A stretch of 64,000 nt of DNA from Prolixibacteraceae bacterium (GCA_023229575.1 JALNYZ010000014.1:34090-98089), one strand, 5' to 3'; counted from the stretch's first letter, positions 42,583 through 51,095 are shown. Made by a program: numbers and translations. The notes: generated by a model from the letters alone, not told the origin.

Positions 42583-43779
42583 TCAATAACCCAACGTTTT
42601 TTTCATTTGCTTAATCAGGTTCACTACCGCCTTTCCCTCGGTTGCATCCAACACAGGATCACCCGGGTAGAGCGTGCTTTCAGAGATGACCATCACATCG
42701 GTTAACGGATCATAGAAGGCAACAGTGAGATAACCATAGTGACTGCCTGTGTGGCCATAACCAAGTCCTTCCTTGAATTCTATTCCAAGACCGTATGAAT
42801 CATTTGATGTCAGGCATTGGGTCATACGGCTCACTTGCCGGCTATTCAATCCGGCATTCCCGGTAAGCAGGTTTTTGTAAAAGGAAGCCAGATCGCGGAA
42901 GGTGGTGATGAGATTACCCTCTGCTATTCCCCACGACATATTAAACATCGAAAAGTCGATGGTCGTGCCATTGAGATAAAAATAACCACGCAAAAAGGGC
43001 GCTACCATGGCTGTATCTCTACCAAGATATGGTAGAGTGGTTTCGTTTAAATGGTTTTTTGCAAGAATCTCATCCCTGACAAAATCATGGTAAGACTTTC
43101 CGCTGACCCGCTCAATAATCTTTGCCAGAAGGGTGTAACCATTGTTGCTGTAGTGATGTTCAATTCCCGGAGGTCCGTAGGTCAACTGATGCTTTGATAT
43201 CAGCAGGTGCATTTCATCCAGGGTGAACTGATGATACCTCTCTTTGGTTGTAATGACAGACAAGTAATATGTTAGTCCCGCATACCAGGCATTGACTGTA
43301 TCAGGTATCACCGAGTTGACCTGATCGAAAATGTTTGCACGGTGTTCAAGGAGTTGGCGGATGGTAATTTGGCCCTTATATGGTATTTGATAGGAAGCAT
43401 CGTCTGGAAGATAGGGAATGGTTGTGCCCGGGATCAATTTGGTTACTATATCCTCAATGCTCAGTTTCCCCTGCTGATCAAGCAACATTATGGCTGCCGA
43501 GGTAAAGGATTTTGTGATGCTGGCTGCCCGGAAATGTGATGAGGCAGAGGCTCCCTGATCGAGACCCGAAGAGACAAAATAGCTCCCTTTCGGACAAACA
43601 ATGTAGATACCGAGTCCGCCTTTGAAATTTGGAAGAGGGTTCGTAAAATTCTGCCAGGTCGTATCAATAGAATGTTGTAGCAGTTGTGTATAATCGGTTG
43701 TTCCAATATCACCCGATTTCCTGCAACTCCAGGTTGAGATTAAGAAGATCACAAGAAAAGTCAGATGCTTTGTCTTCAT
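42583..43779 (-). CDS. Serine beta-lactamase-like hydrolase, lipoprotein
   Basis: 398 residues, family S12/class C beta-lactamase-like. Lipobox STWSC near residue 19. Catalytic S-x-x-K is SITK in RAASITKSFTSAAIM (about residue 88), Tyr-x-Asn is YSN in EHHYSNNGYTLL, and the third box HTG in GYGHTGSHYGY replaces KTG. Such proteins act as D-aminopeptidases, esterases or peptidoglycan carboxypeptidases. Proximity to two M23-like lipoproteins on the same strand suggests cell-wall work, but this is inference. Confidence 0.87.
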   Translation of the reverse strand: MKTKHLTFLVIFLISTWSCRKSGDIGTTDYTQLLQHSIDTTWQNFTNPLPNFKGGLGIYIVCPKGSYFVSSGLDQGASASSHFRAASITKSFTSAAIMLLDQQGKLSIEDIVTKLIPGTTIPYLPDDASYQIPYKGQITIRQLLEHRANIFDQVNSVIPDTVNAWYAGLTYYLSVITTKERYHQFTLDEMHLLISKHQLTYGPPGIEHHYSNNGYTLLAKIIERVSGKSYHDFVRDEILAKNHLNETTLPYLGRDTAMVAPFLRGYFYLNGTTIDFSMFNMSWGIAEGNLITTFRDLASFYKNLLTGNAGLNSRQVSRMTQCLTSNDSYGLGIEFKEGLGYGHTGSHYGYLTVAFYDPLTDVMVISESTLYPGDPVLDATEGKAVVNLIKQMKKTLGY

Positions 43780-43992
43780 CGTCAGTGATTATTATCTCTT
43801 ATGTAACTCCAATATTTCACGCAAAGAAAGACGCAAAGAAGAACACTAAGTCCTATAAAAGTAAACAATTTATTTAACAATTGAAAATGAATAGATTGTC
43901 CAATTCAACCTAAAACCAGGGATAAGAGGGAAAATGAGCAACAGCCTAAATTTACATCTTACTGAAGATAGGGCATAATGCAGAATATCTGT

Positions 43993-44000
43993 TATTTTTG
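43993..44000 (+). promoter_or_regulatory. Promoter -7 element of the Dabb gene
   Basis: TATTTTTG matches TAnnTTTG. The predicted start near 44007 lies past an upstream in-frame ATG (43978), so translation should begin at 44026. Confidence 0.55.
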
Positions 44001-44025
44001 CACTCTATACAAAACACAATACAAC

Positions 44026-44328
44026 ATGTTTAACCATATAGTTCTATTCAAACTCAAGGACTTTCAGAATGATCAGATCAAATCTGAAATCCGCGATCAG
44101 ATTAAAAATGCACTTCTTGGGCTCAAAGAAAAAATCACCGAACTCAAATACATTGAAGTCGGCAATAACTTTGAATTGAATGCCTCCGCTTTCGACATCA
44201 GTCTGGTTACCCGTTTCGACTCTTTTGATAGTTTCGTTGTCTACCGTGATCACCCAGAACACCAGAAGGTGGTAGAATTGGTGCGCGCTAATACTGTGGA
44301 TAGGACGGTAGTGGATTATTTGGACTGA
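44026..44328 (+). CDS. Dabb-family (stress-responsive A/B barrel) protein
   Basis: About 100 residues from ATG 44026 (MFNHIVLFKLKDF), the start chosen because the -7 promoter element lies after the longer frame's ATG. One ferredoxin-like dimeric A/B barrel domain with the family marks HIVLFKLK near the start and DISLVTRFDSFDSFVVYRDHPEHQKV. These small proteins form dimers; roles range from stress response to polyketide cyclisation, unknown here. Confidence 0.88.
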   Translation: MFNHIVLFKLKDFQNDQIKSEIRDQIKNALLGLKEKITELKYIEVGNNFELNASAFDISLVTRFDSFDSFVVYRDHPEHQKVVELVRANTVDRTVVDYLD

Positions 44329-44329
44329 C

Positions 44330-44693
44330 TGGGAAGGACGGAAAATGACGGAAAGACGGAAAGACGGAGGGACGGGGACGACTGGGGATGGCAAGGATGA
44401 CGGGGAAAAAGGAATGATACAGAGAGGTAAAGACTAGGGGACTTGGAGACTTGGAGACTGGGAGGCTGGCGAAGTCCCGTCAGGGACGACCAATTTTGTA
44501 GCCCGGGATGGAGCTTGCGGAATCCCGGGAATGAGAATGAATGATCAGCAGCCGTCCGCGGTAGCATGCAAAAAATTGCTGATAAGTTAATTTCGGACGG
44601 AAAGGCGCGAACATACCCGTCCCTGAGCGGAGTCGAAGGGCCGAAGGGGACACCGAAATTTTTGAAACAGAGAAACGGTGAAACGGAGAAAAT
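44330..44693. repeat. Repeat-rich spacer before manA
   Basis: It contains ACGGAAAG words (44337-44375), GACTTGGAG words, GTCCCGTCAGGGAC (44475-44488), a CCCGGGAT...ATCCCGGG hairpin (about 44502-44529), a degenerate CCCTGAGCGGAGTCGAAGGG copy (about 44621-44640) and GAAACGG words (44661-44690). No convincing gene is present; short frames here are low-complexity. Confidence 0.6.
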
Positions 44694-44743
44694 GATGGTA
44701 CCGCAAGTACTTTAGTCACTTTAGTTCACTCTAGTCACTTTAG
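44694..44743 (+). repeat. 50-bp leader element ahead of manA
   Basis: Exact copy, in the same orientation relative to its downstream gene, of the element ahead of valS (37252-37301). The ATG of manA lies 35 bp downstream. On the chromosome the two copies are inverted with 7.4 kb between them. Confidence 0.9.
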
Positions 44744-44777
44744 TCACTATTAATTCAAAGTAACAAAATTCAAATAG

Positions 44778-45761
44778 ATGAAAAACTTATATCCGCTAAA
44801 ATTCAGGCCTATCTACAAGGAACGCATTTGGGGCGGGGATAAACTACCTGCGCTGCTCAATAAGAATTACAGCATTGCCCATTGCGGTGAATCCTGGGAA
44901 TTATCAGGTGTTCAGGATGATGTATCTGTCGTTTCGGATGGATTTTTGAAAGGGAACAGCCTGGAGGAGCTGATTGAAGTTTACATGGGCGAGCTGGTTG
45001 GAGAAAAGATCTACGATCAGTTTGGAACAGAATTTCCCCTCCTGATAAAATACATTGATGCCAACGACCGTCTCTCTATCCAGGTACATCCGGACGATGA
45101 ATTGGCGAAAGAGCGCCATGGCGCCTATGGCAAAACCGAGATGTGGTACATTGTACAGGCAGACGAAGGTTCTGAACTGATCTCCGGTTTCAACCGGACT
45201 ATCGACCGGGATAGTTACCTGATAGCCCTTCAGAACGATAAACTGGAAAATCTGCTTCAATACGATCCCGTGAAGAAGGGAGATGTATTCTTTATCCCGG
45301 CAGGCAGGGTCCATGGTATCGGAAAAGGGATTGTCGTAGCCGAGATACAGCAGACATCAGACGTCACCTACCGCATATTTGATTTCAACAGGGCGGATGA
45401 AAAGGGAAATCAGCGTGAACTGCATACGGAACTGGCACTTGATGCCATTAATTTTTTGCACCACGAAATAAGCCATGCTGCCTATCAACCTAAATTGAAC
45501 GAATCAGTAGAATTGGTCAAATGCGACTATTTTACTACAAATCTTCTTCATTTAACCGAAGAAACTGAACGGGATTTTAGTAATAAAGACTCATTTGTAA
45601 TCTACCTCTGTTTCGAAGGCGCATACACAATTCGGTGGGAGTCGGAATCAGTCACGGTTCAGCAGGGGGAAACCCTTCTGGTGCCAGCCTCCATTGAGAA
45701 TTTTATTTTAAAACCGGTTGACGGAGCCGGAACAAAACTGCTCGAAGTTTATGTTGATTAA
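44778..45761 (+). CDS. manA: Mannose-6-phosphate isomerase, type I
   Basis: A 327-residue zinc enzyme interconverting mannose 6-phosphate and fructose 6-phosphate. Cupin metal-site motif QVHPDDELAKERHGAYGKTE (about 97-116), KGDVFFIPAGRVHGIGKGIV with the second His, and YRIFDFNR. Length is typical of the short Bacteroidota/Bacillus type (about 320). The 50-bp word-repeat leader shared with valS precedes it. The engB start overlaps its end, so the two are coupled. Confidence 0.92.
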   Translation: MKNLYPLKFRPIYKERIWGGDKLPALLNKNYSIAHCGESWELSGVQDDVSVVSDGFLKGNSLEELIEVYMGELVGEKIYDQFGTEFPLLIKYIDANDRLSIQVHPDDELAKERHGAYGKTEMWYIVQADEGSELISGFNRTIDRDSYLIALQNDKLENLLQYDPVKKGDVFFIPAGRVHGIGKGIVVAEIQQTSDVTYRIFDFNRADEKGNQRELHTELALDAINFLHHEISHAAYQPKLNESVELVKCDYFTTNLLHLTEETERDFSNKDSFVIYLCFEGAYTIRWESESVTVQQGETLLVPASIENFILKPVDGAGTKLLEVYVD

Positions 45762-46344
45762 AAGCGCCGAATTTGTCATGAGCAACACCGATCCCGGAAT
45801 GTGTCCGGAAAGCGATCGGCCCGAATTTGCTTTTATCGGGAGGTCTAATGTTGGAAAGTCGTCCCTCATCAACATGCTGATGGGGAAAAAAGATCTGGCT
45901 AAGACTTCCTCAGAACCAGGAAAGACCAGATTGATAAACCACTTTATCGTCAACAACGACTGGTTTCTGGTCGACCTTCCCGGATACGGGTATGCAAAAG
46001 CTTTGCGTTCAAGCCGTGAAAAATGGATCAAATTCATCCGTAAATATATCCTGGAACGTGAAAATCTCTATTGCGTGATGGTTCTGCTCGATATTCGTGT
46101 GGAGCCACAACAAAACGACCTCGATTTCATGAATTGGCTTGGGGAGAATGGTATTCCTTTCGTCATGGTCTTCACAAAAATGGACAAACTTGGCAAAACT
46201 GTTATCGAAAAAAATCTTTCTGCCTACCCTGAAGAGATGTTTAAAAGCTGGGAGGAGCTGCCTCAAATTTTTATCACGTCGGCTGAGAAAGGAACAGGTA
46301 GGGACGAGCTGCTGGCATTCATTGAAGGAACAATCCATCCTTAG
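45751..46344 (+). CDS. engB: Ribosome biogenesis GTPase YsxC/EngB
   Basis: About 197 residues from ATG 45751 (MLIKSAEFVMSN), which overlaps the manA stop by 11 bp; an ATG at 45718 would extend it without family support. Assists 50S subunit assembly. G-motifs: G1 GRSNVGKSS, G2 region TSSEPGKTR, G3 DLPGYGYAK, G4 TKMDK (VFTKMDKLGK) and G5-like TSAEKGTG. Essential in most bacteria. Confidence 0.94.
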   Translation: MLIKSAEFVMSNTDPGMCPESDRPEFAFIGRSNVGKSSLINMLMGKKDLAKTSSEPGKTRLINHFIVNNDWFLVDLPGYGYAKALRSSREKWIKFIRKYILERENLYCVMVLLDIRVEPQQNDLDFMNWLGENGIPFVMVFTKMDKLGKTVIEKNLSAYPEEMFKSWEELPQIFITSAEKGTGRDELLAFIEGTIHP

Positions 46345-46436
46345 ATAATTTTCCATATTTAATTTTATTAACAATCGGCTAATAAGTTTCTAAATAAAAA
46401 GTCCTGAAATAGCACTTTTCACCTCCTTATTTTTTT

Positions 46437-46444
46437 TATTTTTG
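46437..46444 (+). promoter_or_regulatory. Promoter -7 element of prs
   Basis: TATTTTTG matches TAnnTTTG; start predicted near 46451, giving a leader of about 33 nt. Confidence 0.55.
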
Positions 46445-46483
46445 CCGACAACAATGGAACCCCACCTCCCAAAATCATAGCAT

Positions 46484-47413
46484 ATGAAGCAAAACATTAA
46501 GCTTTTTACTGGAAATGAATCAAGGTATCTTTCCGAGAATATTGCACTTAATGCAGGGATGGCGCTTGGAAAATCCTCCTGCCCACGTTTTGCTGACGGA
46601 GAGTTTGAGCCCTGTTACGAGGAGACCATCCGGGGATGTTATACATTCATCATCCAATCCACATTCGCCCCTTCAGATAATCTTCTCGAGCTTTTATTGA
46701 TGATTGATGCGGCCAAAAGGGCCTCCGCCTACAAAGTTATCGCCGTTATGCCCTATTTCGGGTTTGCGCGGCAAGACAGAAAAGACCGTCCAAGGGTCTC
46801 CATCGGCGCCAAACTGATTGCCGACATGCTATCGGTAGCAGGCATTGACAGGTTGATTACCATGGATCTTCATGCAGATCAAATCCAGGGATTTTTCAAT
46901 GTTCCGGTCGACCACCTGAGTGCAGTTGCTATGTTTATTCCGCACATCAAACAGATGGGCCTCGAGGATATCGTTATCGCTTCCCCAGATACCGGCGGAA
47001 CCAAACGGGCCAATGTCTTTGCCAAACATCTCGGAACAGATATGGTAATCTGTCACAAAACCCGCACAAAAGCCAATGCCATTGATACCATGACCCTCAT
47101 TGGTGAAGTGGAAGACAAGGATGTGATCATCATTGACGATATTATCGATACCGCCGGAACCATCGCTAAAGCGGCTGATTTGATGAAATCCAAAGGCGCA
47201 CGTTCGGTACGCGCCTGTGCTACACACGCCGTACTCTCAGGTTCTGCCATCGAACGGCTGGAAGCCTCTGCACTCGATGAAGTACTCCTGACAGATACCA
47301 TTCCACTACATACCACCTCCAAAAAGATTACTGTTCTAACCTGCGCTCCGCTCTTTGCAGATGTGATCCAAAAAGTCTTCGAAAACAAATCCATTAGTTC
47401 ATCATTTATTTGA
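46484..47413 (+). CDS. prs: Ribose-phosphate pyrophosphokinase
   Basis: A 309-residue enzyme making PRPP from ribose 5-phosphate and ATP, feeding nucleotide, His and Trp synthesis. Seen: KLFTGNESRYLSENIA, flexible-loop ARQDRKDRPRVSIGAKL, metal site DLHADQIQGFF, and PRPP-binding DVIIIDDIIDTAGTIAKAA (about 213-231). Usual length 310-320. A terminator overlaps its stop codon; the L25 gene follows in the same direction. Confidence 0.96.
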   Translation: MKQNIKLFTGNESRYLSENIALNAGMALGKSSCPRFADGEFEPCYEETIRGCYTFIIQSTFAPSDNLLELLLMIDAAKRASAYKVIAVMPYFGFARQDRKDRPRVSIGAKLIADMLSVAGIDRLITMDLHADQIQGFFNVPVDHLSAVAMFIPHIKQMGLEDIVIASPDTGGTKRANVFAKHLGTDMVICHKTRTKANAIDTMTLIGEVEDKDVIIIDDIIDTAGTIAKAADLMKSKGARSVRACATHAVLSGSAIERLEASALDEVLLTDTIPLHTTSKKITVLTCAPLFADVIQKVFENKSISSSFI

Positions 47414-47438
47414 AAAAGAGCGGTAGCTCATTTTTCAA
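47409..47438 (+). terminator. Terminator overlapping the prs stop
   Basis: GAAAAAGAGC and GCTCATTTTTC pair around a GGTA loop with one bulged base, followed by an AT-rich tail. The stem begins in the prs stop codon. Confidence 0.65.
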
Positions 47439-47447
47439 ATAAATTAT

Positions 47448-47455
47448 TAATTTTG
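47448..47455 (+). promoter_or_regulatory. Promoter -7 element of the L25 gene
   Basis: TAATTTTG matches TAnnTTTG; a leader of about 90 nt with a GGAGG (47512-47516) would result. No -33 match seen. Confidence 0.4.
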
Positions 47456-47552
47456 TGGCCGATTTAGCAGCATGCCTTTAAGGGTGTGATGCGGACACCT
47501 TTCATTGGGGAAGGAGGTCTGAGTAAACACTTTATTATTAAAAAATTTAGAA

Positions 47553-48140
47553 ATGAAAAAATTTGAAATTAAAGGTACTGCGCGTCAGGCCCTTGGGAAA
47601 AAAGACACCAGGACCCTGAGAGCTCAGGACTTAGTACCATGCGTACTTTACGGAGGAGATGCACCGGTGCACTTCTATGCACCCGAAAGTGATTTCCGCA
47701 AGATTGTTTACACCCCAAAAGTGTATCAGGCAGAACTCAACATCGACGGAACTATTTACAATGCATTCATGCAGGAGTTACAGTTTCATCCTGTTACCGA
47801 CAAACTTTTGCACATTGACTTCCTCCAGATCCGCGACAAGAAAGCAGTAAAAATTGACCTTCCCGTACGTCTGGACGGATATGCCAAAGGAATTCAGCAA
47901 GGGGGTCGTTTGAAAGCCAACCTTCGTACATTGAAAGTTAAAGGTATCTTCAAAAATTTACCTGATGAGATCGTGATTGATGTAACAAATCTGGGCATTT
48001 CTGAAAGTATCCGCGTCAGTGACATCAAAGTGGAGGGATTTGAGATCATGAACAACAAATCTGTTCCTGTTGCGACTGTTGTTGTTACCCGTGCAGCCCG
48101 TGCAGCGATGAATGCACCTGCAGCATCAGGAAAGAAGTAA
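47553..48140 (+). CDS. rplY: Ribosomal protein bL25 (Ctc/TL5 type)
   Basis: A 195-residue long-form L25 that binds 5S rRNA. N-terminal L25 domain (FEIKGTARQALGKKDTRTLR, VPCVLYGGDAPVHF) and C-terminal TL5 beta domain (LPVRLDGYAKGIQQGGRLKA) end in an Ala/Lys-rich tail. Directly followed by pth (17-bp gap), the usual pairing. Confidence 0.95.
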   Translation: MKKFEIKGTARQALGKKDTRTLRAQDLVPCVLYGGDAPVHFYAPESDFRKIVYTPKVYQAELNIDGTIYNAFMQELQFHPVTDKLLHIDFLQIRDKKAVKIDLPVRLDGYAKGIQQGGRLKANLRTLKVKGIFKNLPDEIVIDVTNLGISESIRVSDIKVEGFEIMNNKSVPVATVVVTRAARAAMNAPAASGKK

Positions 48141-48157
48141 ATTGAATTAATGGTTCA

Positions 48158-48721
48158 ATGAAGTATCTGATCGTTGGCTTGGGGAACATCGGAAATGAGT
48201 ACGACAATACCCGTCACAACATAGGATTTACGATATTGGATGCCTTGGCAAAGGCGTCCAATATCTCTTTTAGCGACAAGCGATACGGTTCCATTGCCGA
48301 GATGAAACATGCCTCAAGAACGCTTATCCTACTAAAACCCAACACCTTCGTGAATTTGAGCGGAAGGTCTGTGCACTACTGGATGCAAAAGGAGAAGATT
48401 CCTGTCGAAAATGTCTTGATACTGGTAGACGACCTTGCCCTGCCCCTCGGAAAGATCCGGCTTCGCTCCAAAGGTGGTGATGCCGGCCACAACGGACTAA
48501 AAAGTATCCAACAGATTCTTTGTACGTCAGAATACAGCCGCCTCCGCTTTGGAATTGGCGATGATTTTCCGCGAGGCCGCCAGGTAGAACATGTGCTTGG
48601 TAAATGGTCACTCGAAGAGGAAGAAACGATCAATTCCAAACTCGAAAAATGTTTCGATATCATCAAATCCTTCACCACCATCGGGATTGAACTAACCATG
48701 ACGAAGTTCAACAAAGGGTAA
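48158..48721 (+). CDS. pth: Peptidyl-tRNA hydrolase
   Basis: A 187-residue enzyme that releases tRNA from stalled peptidyl-tRNA. Seen: GLGNIGNEYDNTRHNIGF (catalytic Asn and His), LLKPNTFVNLSGRSV, DDLALPLGKIRLRSKGGDAGHNGLKSI (catalytic Asp) and FRFGIG-like LRFGIGDD. Length normal. Second gene of the rplY-pth unit. Confidence 0.96.
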   Translation: MKYLIVGLGNIGNEYDNTRHNIGFTILDALAKASNISFSDKRYGSIAEMKHASRTLILLKPNTFVNLSGRSVHYWMQKEKIPVENVLILVDDLALPLGKIRLRSKGGDAGHNGLKSIQQILCTSEYSRLRFGIGDDFPRGRQVEHVLGKWSLEEEETINSKLEKCFDIIKSFTTIGIELTMTKFNKG

Positions 48722-48804
48722 ATTTAAGGCTACACAGCCCTTCGACAAGCTCAGGGACCGGTTCTTTTTTCCGTCTCTCCGTCTCTCCGTCAATTGGTCA
48801 TTTC
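48722..48804. repeat. Word repeats between converging pth and hslR
   Basis: Carries CCCTTCGACAAGCTCAGGG (about 48739-48757), the reverse of the motif in the 41-bp tandem repeat at 22957-23063, then a T-rich run and three CCGTCTCT words. It may act as a transcription end for both genes. Confidence 0.5.
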
Positions 48805-49182
48805 TTACCAGTCCGTCACCTTCCCAATATCCCTCCGGTCCTTCTTGGTTGGCCTACCGGTACCACGATCTCGGGTAAATAGGGATCCACTGTAATTCTC
48901 ATCCAATTTTCTTAATTCCTCCTCTGAGGTAATATCTTCCATGTAAGTAGGTACCAACTTGGCCCCTACCCTCTTGCCAAGTAGTTCAATGACCTTATAG
49001 GTATAAGTTACCGGATTTTTCTTTACCTGAATAGTCTCTCCTACCTTTACTACCCTTGATGGCTTGACCACCAATCCGCCGATCGAAACCCTCCCCTTCT
49101 TGCACTCCTCGGTTGCCAGACTGCGGGTAGCGTATACCCTCACCGACCAAAGCCACTTATCGATACGAATACTTTCATCCAT
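48805..49182 (-). CDS. hslR: Heat-shock S4-domain RNA-binding protein
   Basis: A 125-residue Hsp15-like protein. The S4 RNA-binding domain is at residues about 4-65 (IRIDKWLWSVRVYATRSLA, ECKKGRVSIGG) with a basic tail (GRPTKKDRRDIGKVTDW). Hsp15 rescues 50S subunits carrying nascent peptidyl-tRNA, which fits the neighbour pth. Converges on pth. Confidence 0.9.
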   Translation of the reverse strand: MDESIRIDKWLWSVRVYATRSLATEECKKGRVSIGGLVVKPSRVVKVGETIQVKKNPVTYTYKVIELLGKRVGAKLVPTYMEDITSEEELRKLDENYSGSLFTRDRGTGRPTKKDRRDIGKVTDW

Positions 49183-49279
49183 TTGTCAAATATATGAAAC
49201 CCTTTAAACTTTTCCCGTCCGTTGCTGTCCATGTTTTATTATTTTTATGTAATCTATCACCTATAATAATCCTGTTTCT

Positions 49280-50044
49280 ATGAGACTATACCGCTTTGGC
49301 ATTTTAATGTTGCTTTTGCTGGCAATCTCGGCTTGTGCATCCTACAAAATCGAGAAATCTGCTGTTGCCAACATCCATCTTGATTCGCTGGTCACCATTC
49401 CGCCGAGTCAGAAGGTGGAGAATATGATTAAACCTTACCGGGATAAGGTCAATGCAGACATGACGGAAGTACTTTGCTATTCTTCTGAAGCGATGTATGG
49501 CGCTCGACCGGAAAGTCCCCTGACCAATTATTGTGCTGATCTGACTCTGGAAGAATCCAATAGGTTTGGTGCCGAAAAGTACCCTAAGATAAAAATTGAC
49601 GTTTCAATGATCAACAGGGGTGGTTTACGTGTTCCGCTGCCCAAAGGTGAGATCAAAACCATGACCATGTTCGAACTAATGCCCTTCGAAAACGAGATCG
49701 TCTTTCTCAAGTTAAGCGGTGAAGTGATGCTCGAATTTGTAAACCATCTGGCCGAACGTGGAGGCGAGGGCGTTGGCGGCCTTCGCTTTGGCATCAAAGC
49801 AGGCAAAGCATTTCGGCCTGAGATCGGTGGAAAACCACTGGATACGGCTCAAAGCTATTGGCTGGTCACCAGTGATTACATTGCCAATGGCGGCGATGGC
49901 AGTGAAATACTCGCCAAAGCTTCCGAAAGGATCGATACCGGAATAAAGGCAAGGGATATGTTCATTGGCTATTTCAAAAGAATGGGAAAAGAGGGAAAAA
50001 CAGTAACAGCAAAAGCAGATGGGAGGATATACGATGTTAAATAG
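49280..50044 (+). CDS. 5'-nucleotidase C-terminal domain protein, lipoprotein
   Basis: 254 residues with lipobox AISAC near residue 20. The body matches the C-terminal (substrate-binding) domain of UshA-type 5'-nucleotidases: SPLTNYCADLTLEESNRFGA, INRGGLRVPLPKGEI, MFELMPFENEIVFLKLSG and VTSDYIANGGDG. The catalytic metallophosphatase domain is missing and is encoded by the next gene, whose start overlaps this stop by 11 bp. Together the two make one split nucleotidase in reversed domain order. Both halves are exported. Confidence 0.9.
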   Translation: MRLYRFGILMLLLLAISACASYKIEKSAVANIHLDSLVTIPPSQKVENMIKPYRDKVNADMTEVLCYSSEAMYGARPESPLTNYCADLTLEESNRFGAEKYPKIKIDVSMINRGGLRVPLPKGEIKTMTMFELMPFENEIVFLKLSGEVMLEFVNHLAERGGEGVGGLRFGIKAGKAFRPEIGGKPLDTAQSYWLVTSDYIANGGDGSEILAKASERIDTGIKARDMFIGYFKRMGKEGKTVTAKADGRIYDVK

Positions 50045-50948
50045 AAGAACATTTATAAAAAATCTGGGAGCGGGCAGTTTGGGCATTTTTGTATTGAGTG
50101 GCCCCATGAAGGCATTTGCTAAAAATGAGCTGATTCAACTCACGATCCTTCATACCAATGATTTTCACTCTCACATCGATCCTTTCCCCAAAGATGCAGC
50201 CAGAAATGCAGGAGAAGGAGGCATGGCAAAGCGTGCGGCCATGATTCAGCAAATCAGAAACGAACAAAAAAATGTTTTGGTATTCGATGCCGGTGATATT
50301 TTCCAGGGAACCCCCTATTTCAACTACTATAAGGGCGAACTGGAGTTGAAACTGATGACCGAGATGGGCTATGATGCGGCCACCATCGGAAACCATGACC
50401 TTGACAATGGTCTGGAGGGATTGGATTCTCAGCTTAAAAATGCAGGATTCCCGTTTATCAACTCCAATTACGACTTTTCGGAGACTATTCTTGCCGGTAA
50501 AATTATCCCTTACAAAGTATTCAAAAAACAGGGAATCAAAATTGGGGTCTATGGACTTGGCATCGAGCTAAACGGATTGGTCAGCAAACAGAATTATGGC
50601 AAAACCAAATACCTCGACCCACTGGAGCATGCCTTGAAGATGGAGAAATTTCTGAAAGAAGAAAAAAAAACCGACCTGGTGGTTTGTCTCTCCCATCTGG
50701 GCTATGCCTACAAAGAAAAGAAAATCAGCGATCTGAACATTGCTGCGGAAACTTATCACACCGATCTGATTATCGGTGGTCACACCCATACCTTTTTGAA
50801 GCAACCAGATAGCATTACAAACAAATCAGGTCAAAAAGTCCTGGTCAACCAGGTTGGTTTCGGCGGATTGATTCTCGGTAGAATTGACTATTTCTTTGAA
50901 AAAGAGGGAAGGAAATTTATTTTTAGGAGCCGCGTAAGCGGCTCCTAA
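50034..50948 (+). CDS. 5'-nucleotidase metallophosphatase domain protein
   Basis: About 304 residues from ATG 50034 (MLNRRTFIKNLGAGSLGIFV), a twin-arginine-like signal; an upstream ATG at 50019 lacks it at the very N-terminus. Metallophosphatase motifs: LHTNDFHSHI (Asp, His), DAGDIFQG, GNHDLDNG, SHLG and GGHTHTFL. It would hydrolyse nucleotides or related phosphate esters in the periplasm together with the upstream lipoprotein. The final codons and the stop are formed by a perfect hairpin (50920-50951), so the C-terminus RSRVSGS may be a later acquisition. Confidence 0.9.
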   Translation: MLNRRTFIKNLGAGSLGIFVLSGPMKAFAKNELIQLTILHTNDFHSHIDPFPKDAARNAGEGGMAKRAAMIQQIRNEQKNVLVFDAGDIFQGTPYFNYYKGELELKLMTEMGYDAATIGNHDLDNGLEGLDSQLKNAGFPFINSNYDFSETILAGKIIPYKVFKKQGIKIGVYGLGIELNGLVSKQNYGKTKYLDPLEHALKMEKFLKEEKKTDLVVCLSHLGYAYKEKKISDLNIAAETYHTDLIIGGHTHTFLKQPDSITNKSGQKVLVNQVGFGGLILGRIDYFFEKEGRKFIFRSRVSGS

Positions 50949-50951
50949 AAA
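50920..50951. terminator. Bidirectional terminator forming the end of the metallophosphatase gene
   Basis: TTTTTAGGAGCCGC and GCGGCTCCTAAAAA pair perfectly over 14 bp with a GTAA loop. The stop codon lies in the second arm. A-rich and T-rich flanks make it symmetrical for both strands. Confidence 0.85.
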
Positions 50952-51009
50952 TAAAAAAAACCGCATTAATTCAAATTGTGTAAAACCCCGAATATACAGG
51001 ATTTGAGTG

Positions 51010-51095
51010 CCTGTCTGTTCAGACTTCCAACGGCAGCAGAGCTGCTCCCCGAAGGGATAAGGCCTGTCTTAGCAGACATAAGCTTTCTCGGAATG
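51010..51095. other. Hairpin-rich spacer between the nucleotidase and tRNA-Ser
   Basis: GTCTGTTCAGAC (about 51016-51027), GCAGCAGAGCTGC (about 51034-51046) and TGTCTTAGCAGACA (about 51067-51080) form a series of short hairpins; the words GCCTGTCT and CAGAC recur twice. A small structured RNA is possible but no promoter or known family was recognised. Otherwise 50949-51244 appears empty. Confidence 0.25.
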
